Assembly (NCBI GenBank): GCA_040285825.1
Contig: JAUPSS010000007.1
Span: forward strand, 582,501-646,500
DNA length: 64,000 bases
Direction: 5' to 3'
Source of the DNA: Eukaryota sp. TZLM1-RC
Taxonomy: Eukaryota; Metamonada: BaSk clade
Both the position numbers and the translations under genes were made by a program. Numbering within the stretch: position 1 is the first letter of the stretch; each line of letters starts with the position of its first letter. The notes under the pieces are model-generated. The model was not told the DNA's origin. It saw only the letters and a program-made list of their open reading frames with translations, and searched no databases. Positions 55,917 to 64,000 of the stretch are shown here, one piece after another.

Positions 55917-58789
55917 AGTTGATTGGACTGATTTAGTTTTTCCTGTATGCACATCAGATTGAGGGAATTCTGACAAGTTCGAAAGACGTCGCAAAACGAG
56001 TTCACTTGCTACACCATGGAAAAACCTTGCTTGTCCGAGAGGAAAGTGAAACCTATAGTGATACAATTAGAGCATCAATAATATTGAAAAAACTGACCAA
56101 ACAATTGATAATCTACACAGACATCAGAAATTTGGTCAATGATGACCGTGATCAAATTCCAACAGTTAAAAACTGAATGATTGATGATTACTCAGTCGTT
56201 TATGTATTAATTAATAGAGACTCTAAGTAAAGAAAATTACTCTCAATATTTGGTAGAGACTCTAATTAAATTCAAATCATGGAAAGACAATATTTCTCTT
56301 TTTAATAAAAATAAAGAAATAAATTAAACAATTAACTGCCAATACTTCACCTCAATACATCCCAAATTGAACTTTTAAATCCAACAAATAGAGAATAACT
56401 TGGGTCTTTGACACCAAATGATGAAGGGAAACAGAAAATACAATCATTTTGTAAAATTAAATTGTAAATAAATACTCGTAAATATTGAAATCAATTACAA
56501 TAATATTCTTAAAAATACATTCTAAATTCCAAGGTCATAAGTTCGATTCCATGTGAGAGCAATTCACCCATCATAATACAAAATTGAATGATAGAAAAGC
56601 AATTGAATAAGGAATACCAGGTAAAAACCAAGAATATTGTTCAAGGCATCAACTAACTGGTAATAATAACTCTATAAGAAATAAGTTAATAAAAAAGCCA
56701 AAAAAAGGGTTAAAGTGACAGAAGATTTGGTGAAAGAGTGTTCTCAAATGATTGAAGTGACTTGGTGAGCATCAGCGATTCATGATCTGAAAGAAATATT
56801 GAATGAAGGTGAAAGAATGGGCGATGAACGGCGTCAGAATGAATAGAGACCGGCAGGTGGTAAATGGTGGATGGTTGATCACTCATGAAACGAATGTCTC
56901 CCACAGATGAAACCAAATCTTGACAATTGTGGTGGATTGGATGTTAACAATGATCACGCGGTAACCAATGCAATACAAGCTGATCTGCTCAACGATGCTG
57001 TTTTTCTGGTGCGAGAACTAATGAGACGTTACAGTGGAAATCTCTTGTTTGTCAATGTAAACTTCTCATTTTCCAATCATCTTGAAATCAAATGTACCTC
57101 TCGAAAATATAGGTGCAGATTACACCCTGAATGAATGTGTCATGATGATATTACAGTTGTGTTCAGAGGGATTTCACTGATCCTGCTCTTCCCAATTGAT
57201 TGTTTTTACATCCAGAAAAATAGATTGCTGGTTAAGTGTCAATCCCCTGTTGCAAAACAACAGGTAAATTGTTGTTTTATGCAAATTATTAAACCGTTCC
57301 AAACAACCATCGAATCCTGTATTGAAAAATCAGCTCATTTTGTTGCCGTAAATGCTCAATTAATTCTGAAGATTTCATCTAATAGTCCATTGCTATCTAC
57401 TCACATATCATTTTGTGCGTAGTAACATAGCGTTTCAACTACTCAATCGTGAGATAATAGCAGTCAAATTCCTAAACAATATGAATGTATCTCTAGGAAA
57501 AAAATTGTGAGGAGCCAACTGTTGGTCAGTTCAATCTGGAATAAATTTAGATCGACGCATTTGGAGGTTACATCAACATATGGCATACATACGAACCTAT
57601 ATAATACATCAGTTTTATTACCTATATTCAAAGGTTTCCAAGATCACAATACAATGCTGTCCACATAACTTAAATGTTGTGTCATTATCACCCTGTCAAC
57701 CTTGATCATCACATTGCAAATCCTGCCCATTTTTTTGTAGTCCATCTACGCTTTACATAAATGCGACTTGATCATTTAGCTGTTTCCTTTGTCAAGGCAA
57801 CAGCTTTTGTGTCGGCCGACAGAAAGTTCTTTTGTTTCTGTTGAGCACTTTTACATTCTACTTTTATTTAAATTTGTAAAATCAAATTATGTTAGGATAT
57901 CTATTGCTTAATCAAATGCTACAAATTCTCCACAATTTTCCAAAACCTCAAAAGTTAGTGAAATTTACTCCTAGGTCAATTAAAGCAAGGGAAAGGTGAT
58001 ACTCAGCCTCATGTAGCAAAGCCATCCCCATCAGTAGCTTGCATCTCTCCAAGCTGTTGAAAGGAAGTAGGGTGTTGATTCACATTTGACTACATCATCA
58101 TGAATTGTCATTTGTCAAATTGCAAATCTCAATTTCCCATTAGTTCCTCGTTTTTTAAGGATACTTCCAATAAAACTTACGTGTTGTTTGATCAACCCCC
58201 GATCAATGGTACATTGATAACCTGGTGATGTTTTACCTTTAAAATCATCGTTTCTGCTACATCTGATTGTACATGACTTCTTGCAACTCATGCCATTTGT
58301 CTCTACAACTTTCTGTGTAGGCCATAAACACTTTTGGTCTCTCTACCCCATTTAGTTCCCATCTCCGATCCTGCACTGGTTCGTCCATTAACCAAATGCC
58401 ACGTTACCCTACGTATCTTCTGTTTTAAATGTTTATCCCGTGCTGTTATTCCAGACGTGTTGCCACGTCATCACCTAATCGTTTCCCCAAAAACTCTTGA
58501 TTCAGCTCAATGTTCTTTTGTGGTTCTTGCTCCTTTTTGTTACCAAAGTGAAGTAACTTTTTGCCAAATTGATTTTATTTGCTACTCAACCCTCTCTTGT
58601 TGCTAGTCACTCTTCCGATGAAGTTCCGTACAAGAGTGGTTTGATAATAAACCTTACCAAATCCAAATATCGAGAAGTTTAAATCAATTTAGTCTAATAG
58701 TTCTATTAGAAACATTAGGCAATCAAATCTTTCAAAGCACGAGGTAGTTATTCTTAAGTAGCAAAGCGATCAGTACATGCGACATCAGT
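55917..58789. other. Gene-poor AT-rich region
   Basis: Nearly 2.9 kb with only short open frames. At 57135-57175 a plus-strand frame reads CHDDITVVFRGIS, vaguely like the end of a PP2C phosphatase, but nothing else supports it. I see no gene I can name. Confidence 0.5.
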
Positions 58790-58799
58790 AGCTTTGGTT

Positions 58800-58960
58800 G
58801 TTTTTGCAATAATTCAATGTTCCAAAGTCAGCAAGTCTCATTTGGCCATTGTCTAATAGTGTATTTTCTGGTTTAAGATCTCCATGTACGAGTGACTTGG
58901 AGTGTGAAAACCTGGCAGCCTTGCAGATCTTCTTTGCAAAATAAAGGCTTTGTTAAGCCA
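58800..58960 (-). pseudogene. Protein kinase fragment 1
   Basis: Minus-strand reading AKKICKAARFSHSKSLVHGD followed by LKPENTLLDNGQMRLADFGT: the catalytic loop (HGDLKPEN) and DFG of a protein kinase. Nothing before or after continues the domain. It is clearly related to the fragment at 59066-59329. Confidence 0.7.
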
Positions 58961-59065
58961 ACTGTAAAGAATTTTTCAACAAATGAAGATTGCATGCGAT
59001 ACGGTGGTGCCAGACAAAGAGGGAGGAGAAAGTAGTTCGATCCATGACAATTGCCATCTTGTCGT

Positions 59066-59329
59066 CTAGGAAGGTGTTGCTATCGATAAATTATGTTGGG
59101 GGGGGGGTTGACCCTTTAGAAGCAAGGTGTTCTCAGGCTTTAAATCACCGTGGATGATAGATTTCGAATGAATGGAATTATTTTCCTTTAGCTTTTGTAG
59201 CATCACTAGTGGCTTATCTTTTGCAGGTAGTCCAAGGTAAATCAATAGTGAAAGGGAAAACATAATCACTTTCTGAATCGTATTAAACAATGAAACTGTT
59301 TCTTGGACTGCTAAAAACTTACAAGTCAT
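59066..59329 (-). pseudogene. Protein kinase fragment 2
   Basis: An 87-codon minus-strand frame with MLQKLKENNSIHSKSIIHGD followed by LKPENTLLLKGQ, then lost before the DFG motif; a run of nine G-rich bases at 59096 lies at the break. A tandem decayed relative of fragment 1. Confidence 0.65.
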
Positions 59330-59330
59330 T

Positions 59331-60089
59331 GGTTTATTATTGGATTTTTGATGAGGTGTTGATCACACAACATGTAAGTTTTAATTTAACAACTGTTTTT
59401 TCTTGTATTTTTAGGTTTTTTTGAATCATAGAGTGATCAGGAAGTTGAAAATAGAATTTATATGTAAATAAAACAGTTTTTGTATAATTTAGGATTTTTT
59501 TGAAAACATAAAACCAAGGAAATGGATTATCTACAGTGGAAGATGCTCATTACAAATGCTAACTACAGACATAACCAAAGCTGCTGTGGGAATTGTTAAG
59601 TACTCTTTTCTCAATCCGATTGGTTTATGGCTGAGTTTGTATTGTTTCATAAATGTTGTAGCTTTAAGTCGCCGAAAAGGAAAAGCTGATTTATTTTCTA
59701 TTCATATTATATAAGCCTTAGGGCGCCAGCAATGCCAGGATATCTATATTCACATGGCAATTAGAATGTTTTGGAATGATCTATATTCCCAAATATGCAA
59801 TTCTATATAAAGAACAATCAAATATTGAAGAATTTTGTTGAGGTCAATTCTTGGTGACATCATTCAAAATGTAAGAATAACAACTTAGAATAGGTCCTAC
59901 AATTGTGATTTTAGACAAACACTGTAAACATTCAGCCATGATGTCTTCATTCATTTTTTCCTTTCGATTATCTGGAATGTATGAAAATGATCTTTATAAT
60001 AATATATGCAGCTCTGCTGTTTAAAATCAAGATCTTCACTGATTGTTATTAGAAAAGGGTGTTTGTGAATGCAAGTAATCAGATTCTCC
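59331..60089. other. Intergenic with orphan copy of IS630-like 5' sequence
   Basis: No gene. The 29 bp at 59682-59710 (followed by about 25 similar bases) equal 39170-39198, the sequence just upstream of transposase copy 3. Confidence 0.6.
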
Positions 60090-60362
60090 ACTTTTTGTGA
60101 CCATTGTACGACGAAGATTTGGATTGGGTGCCACTGATGAAGTATTTGTAACAAAAATGAGATCATATTTGAGTATCCCGATTAATCAATTATTATCAAA
60201 AGAAAAATGTATTTGGTCGAATTCACCTCAACTCACTGTGCGCCATGCTCTGAATTGTTCTAAATTGATAACTTATCGCTCTTCATTACATGATGCTGTT
60301 AGAGACAATGTTGTTAATATGGCACAAACTGCAAGAATATCGTGTATCAAAGAGCCTCTGCT

Positions 60363-60696
60363 TCCAACTCACATACTCAATACCTTCTTTGTCCTTTTGC
60401 TTTTTCTTTATTTGGAACCTTGGGTAAAACCGCTTTATCATTTCTAGATGAATTCTCTACTATTGTCAAAAATAGAACTGGAAGAATATTTGACCGAACC
60501 TTTTGGCAAAATAGAATTGTATTTTGCATTTTAAAGGGGATTCATAGCCTTGTTTTTAGCTTGTTGTTATTACTAGTAAGATATTATGAAGAAAAGGTTG
60601 ATGGTAAATTTTCAATGGTAGATGTGGAGTTTGGGGAAATAGATTTTTAGTTTTTAACATTTTTGTTTTTGTTTTAAATAAGTAAGAAGTCGTCTA
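60363..60696 (+). mobile_element. RLE-G retrotransposon 3' fragment, 14-bp TSD
   Basis: A 334-bp insertion flanked by aaagagcctctgct at 60349-60362 and 60697-60710. It encodes FAFSLFGTLGKTALSFLDEF and KNRTGRIFDRTFWQNRIVF, the C-terminal endonuclease part, with an intact frame to 60650; similar to but distinct from RLE-A and RLE-C. Confidence 0.85.
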
Positions 60697-60914
60697 AAAG
60701 AGCCTCTGCTGAAGGAAACACTTTCTCTGAATAATTTCAGTTCTGATGATAGAGGTGATGTATACTGTGATGGGATTGATAATTCTGAAGCTAATGTTGA
60801 CTGTGTCTCATGTAATGCGGCAAATGATACTTTGGTTCACTGAAGAAAACTTAATCCTGTGGCTGCTCTGGATTTTAAAGCAATAGTGAAACATAGAAAA
60901 TATGATAAAGATAT

Positions 60915-61629
60915 GTAGGCTTTATCCTAGAATGCAAACAAGATTACTATAAACAACAACAATGCAAAGCAATATTCTAGATAAGTGATCACTGACAAAA
61001 TGAAGGTAGATTCTCACTATTTACGGGTTCATGAGCACGTATATTGTGAAACTCAGTAATACTTGAAAGTATTGAGTTTAAATAATGTGGTAGAGCCTTA
61101 AAGAGTGAGAAAACAATTCTGTTCTTCGAAATTAGTTGATCAAAAGAACGTCCTGAGTCTTTTAAGAAACTGCCTAAATCATTCAAAAAAGATAGTCCTT
61201 CCCTGCCTAAAGTACCAAAAATAGAAATTCCAATTGGAACAAAAACGATGTTTTTGCCACGTTGTTTGTTCAAACGTACAAGTAAATCATTATACTTCGA
61301 GTGCTTGCTCCTTTCTACACTCTTGAGGGTTGATTCAATGTCGGAAAACGAAGACAACTTCCAAGGAGAAACATTTGTACAATCAATAATTAATTCCTGG
61401 CCGCTATGCCAAGCACATTGAAGGTCACCTCTTTTTTGACTTTGAACAACCTGCATTTCATCAAAAACTGGTTCCAGTCGTACTAGAGGATGGGCACTCG
61501 TCAACAAATCAAAAATGCAATTGCGAACGGCATTGTGAATTATCGACCTCTTCTGAGTGAACTTCCTACAAGATAAGACATGAGTATAGGAAGCAACTGC
61601 TCCACATTTACAACGAATATTTGTTAAAC
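60915..61629 (-). mobile_element. RLE-F retrotransposon 3' fragment, 15-bp TSD
   Basis: A 715-bp minus-strand insertion with an intact frame (61642-60989): zinc motif IRCKCGAVASYTHVLSCRKF, nuclease core KRGDLQCAWHSGQELIIDC, FVPIGISIFGTLGREGLSFL and SKNRIVFSLFKALP. Flanked by atatgataaagatat (60900-60914) and atatgataaacatat (61630-61644), one mismatch. Strongly diverged from the other RLE families. Confidence 0.85.
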
Positions 61630-62152
61630 ATATGATAAACATATTGAAGAGGCTAATGTTGATAGAAATACACAGCTGGTTTTTAATGCTTTCCCATTTT
61701 CGATAAATAAAAGATTATCAGATGAAGCAGAAACTTTTTTGAATGATTTCCAAAAAATGGTTCAAGAAAAAACAATGAAAAGATTTGATATTTTTTATGG
61801 CGTTCACGGATTCAATTTGCCATTAGTAATAGATTACCTCAGTTTTTCAATCGAATAAGAGAAACTTTAGCTAGACAGCAAGCAGATCAAAATTTTGTAG
61901 AGGAAACCTTGGTTCAATGATAGTCGTCCCATTAGTTATGAGTTAATTTAATTAAGTGTGCAAATTCAATCAATATTCACCATTATCAAACAATTGATAT
62001 ATTAGTGGTTAAATAAATGCTTTTTACTATTAGTCAAGGAGTATAATAAATACCCTGTTTGTTTTGAAACCTTCTCGAAATTAAACTGATTCATTCCAAC
62101 TTCAGATACAAATACAATGATACAATTTGTCTAACTTGACATAATTACAAAA

Positions 62153-62330
62153 CTACAGAAACACAGATTGATTGATTTTATCCTTTAGAGCAAACTCATG
62201 TTCAAAGTTTTGAATTAAAGTATTCCATTCTGCTTGCTGTCTAGCCAAAGCTTCTCTTATTCGATTGAAGAACCGATGCAATCTATTAATAATAGCAGTA
62301 CGAATTCGAGCACGCCATTTATTATACTTT
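62153..62330 (-). mobile_element. RLE-B-like C-terminal fragment, minus strand
   Basis: Short frame with RIRTAIINRLHRFFNRIREA followed by LARQQ, matching the RLE-B C-terminus, then 25 extra residues replacing the usual end. It sits 70 bp past the 3' end of the antiporter gene. Confidence 0.6.
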
Positions 62331-62400
62331 GAACATGATAAATCAACAGCAAACATTCATCACGATAAACACGATAAACATTTATTTAAATAAAATAAAA

Positions 62401-64000
62401 CTATTGTAAATCTACGGCCACCTCAACCCTCGACTCCTCAAGTTCAGCTTCATCCTCAATGTTTTCAACTGTATCAACCATCTCCTTATCAATTAATTGT
62501 TTTTCTTCAATAGCAACAACCTCAGTAGAAGAAAGTCCCTTCATTTCAGTATCCTCAGCATCCTTCTCATCTTCCTTCTCAATGTAAAAGACAGGGACGG
62601 GCTTCCCAACAAATCGTAAAACGACAAAGCATGCGATGAAGCACAATCCAATAGAAATCAGAGGATGTAAGCTAAACAAAAGCGTAGGAACATAGCCAAA
62701 CACTACAACGACACTCGCTACTGTTAAAGCATAAGGGATCTGCGTGCGAACGTGCGATAAAAGATTACACCTAGCTGCCTAAAGTTAGATAACTTACTGA
62801 ACCATACCATTGCAGCAATGACTGTTGTATCTCCTAATGGGCTTGAATGATTACCAAAGACTGAACCACTCAATACTGAAGCTACCATTGCTCTGAGGAC
62901 GACCATATCACCAGGAGCAGCTCCTACAGCAAGAGGGACAACTAGAGGAATGAGGATCGACATAGTTCCCCAAGCTGTACCAGTGGAGAACGATACCAAA
63001 GCAGAAGCAATAAACACCGATGTCACTAATAAAACAGCAGAAAAACCTTCGGGAATAAGCGAAACTAACCAGGGAGCCGTTCCCAACACCCTCGAAGCTG
63101 AACCTATAGCCCATGCAAACAAAATGATAATAATTGATGACGACAATGATTTAAAACCAGCTATAAATGCATTCATGTTTTGTTCAAGAGTTGCTATTTT
63201 TTGGCAGAGGTTGAGAATCATCGACATTAAAACACCACAAATACTACCTTGAAGCAGAGCATCGAAAACAGAAGCATTGCCAAAGAGGTTTGAAACAGCA
63301 AAAGATTCTTGATCAAGAAGTTCTTCATACTTTTTAACCATTTCTTCATTATCAATAGCATTATAAACTTCTATTTGAGTTTCAAAATGAATTCTAGTAT
63401 CACTAATTTCAACGTAGCCTGTGTAAACCATTAAAGAAATAACTGCAACAATTGTGACAAAGATGGGTAAAACTGCGTTTATGGCTCTCGTAGGTTTTGT
63501 TAAATCAGCAGCCATATGTTTATCTTCATGATCTGAAAGCTCATCTTGCTTACCTTCCTCAACCTTACAGTTAGAGTTAGGGTCAACTCCTCTTGCTTTG
63601 AGCTCGCATTCATACATGGGACCATAATCCCTTTTCAAGGAGATATTGATAACCACGAAAGCAGCAGCTACGATGGGATAAAAGGAATATGGAATTGATT
63701 GCAAAAACAAAATAAAAGGATCATTATCAAGTCCATTTGCTGCTAATTCACTTCTTAATAAACTAACTTGAAACCCAATCCAAGACGTAATCACCCCAAT
63801 AGCACTCAAAGGCGCTGCCAAAGAGTCCAACAGGAAGGAAATCTTTTCAGGGGAAACTCTCAATCTTGCTAGCACAGGTCTGACTGCCAGCCCAGTTAAT
63901 AACACGTTACTAAATTCGTCTACAAAGACAGTGAGGGTCATGAGAGCAAGCCCAAACATAGCCTTGGTTGATGACGTGGCGACTTTGGAAATCTTTCTAG
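62401..64000 (-). CDS. NhaC-type Na+/H+ antiporter, 5' end outside window
   Basis: Integral membrane antiporter of the NhaC family (Na_H_antiporter), exchanging Na+ for H+ across a membrane. The frame is open to the right edge, so the N-terminal half is missing. Signatures: VDEFSNVLLTGLAVRPVLAR (the usual FDDY region), LDSLAAPLSAIGVITSWIGF, a soluble loop, FSTGTAWGTMSILIPLVVPL and VFGNHSSPLGDTTVIAAM, then HVRTQIPYAL. A 29-nt intron (62779-62807, gtatgg...ctttag, containing ctaac) restores the conserved frame. Two membrane segments and an acidic tail rich in E and D follow to the TAG at 62401. The location (plasma membrane or endomembrane) is not shown by the sequence. Confidence 0.87.

Larger units (their letters stand above)
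60090..61972 (+). mobile_element. RLE-B retrotransposon copy, interrupted twice
   Basis: RLE-B coding relic in three pieces: 60090-60362 (zinc region KEKCIWSN ... HALNCSKLITYRSSLHDAVRD), 60697-60914 (KEPLLKETLSLNNFSSDDRG, nuclease core GDVYCDG) and 61630-61972 (HIEEANVDRNTQLVFNAF ... then 3' UTR to ttcaat). The gaps are two later insertions with direct repeats. It also has its own frameshifts and stops. Confidence 0.82.

Noticed and set aside
56540-56575. gttcgattcc resembling a tRNA T-loop
   Set aside because: No acceptor, D-arm or anticodon stem can be drawn around it.
57135-57175. CHDDITVVFRGIS, similar to the end of PP2C phosphatases
   Set aside because: No other PP2C motif lies upstream in any frame that I could follow, and the frame starts right at this point.
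1-64000. CRISPR arrays, rRNA or bacterial operons
   Set aside because: No regularly spaced repeats, rRNA-like or operon-like stretches were seen; the gene set and introns are eukaryotic.

Overview
This window is AT-rich nuclear DNA of a single-celled eukaryote whose lineage I cannot fix. Evidence for a eukaryote: a chaperonin CCT subunit, an Aurora kinase, an ERK7-like MAP kinase, ATG9, a ChAPs/exomer-type protein, an RCC1-repeat protein, GT...AG introns, and many eukaryotic transposons. The introns I could place by conserved protein alignment are extremely short: four are exactly 32 nt, two are 36 nt and one is 29 nt (a weaker call is 49 nt). TAA, TAG and TGA all appear as stops of intact genes.

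Host genes form small islands. ChAPs-family gene (minus, 2387-4660); EEF1A-lysine-methyltransferase-like gene (minus, 5591-6187); BTB/BACK-domain gene (plus, about 8045-9289); ATG9 (plus, 15161-17110); CCT epsilon (minus, 17397-19100); Aurora kinase (minus, 19897-20747); RCC1/LRR protein (plus, 21706-23952); an unrecognised gene (plus, 26463-27576); ERK7/MAPK15-like kinase with a TDY activation loop (plus, 31405-32676); and an NhaC-type Na+/H+ antiporter (minus, 62401 to the right edge, incomplete). They show no pathway linkage.

Most of the rest is mobile DNA. (i) Non-LTR retrotransposon copies of the restriction-like-endonuclease class (RT with YMDD, CxC...H...C zinc motif, RGD...D nuclease core), here called families RLE-A to RLE-G; nearly all are 5'-truncated, and several keep clear 12-15 bp target-site duplications. 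(ii) Three copies of an IS630/Tc1-like DD34E transposon. Each has its transposase (plus) facing a second, convergent gene (minus); the second gene products resemble each other across copies, suggesting a two-gene transposon. (iii) Ty3/gypsy elements, including one nearly intact chromodomain element (46973-51495) with identical 92-bp LTRs, nested inside an older gypsy relic. (iv) Two hAT elements, one complete (53293-55908) with 19-bp TIRs and a perfect 8-bp TSD. (v) A MULE transposase relic, a 253-bp MITE and a broken Fanzor (eukaryotic TnpB relative) at 6570-7964.

The segment 41426-46170 is different. A long unrecognised minus-strand gene and a plus-strand helicase-like relic stand head to head with 34 bp between their start codons, and the long gene is cut by an RLE-A insertion. 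This compact layout suggests captured viral or plasmid-like DNA, but I could not identify the source. The stretch 55.9-60.1 kb is mostly featureless, with two dead kinase fragments. From 60.1 to 62.0 kb one RLE-B copy is interrupted by two later retrotransposon insertions, each with its own target-site duplication.
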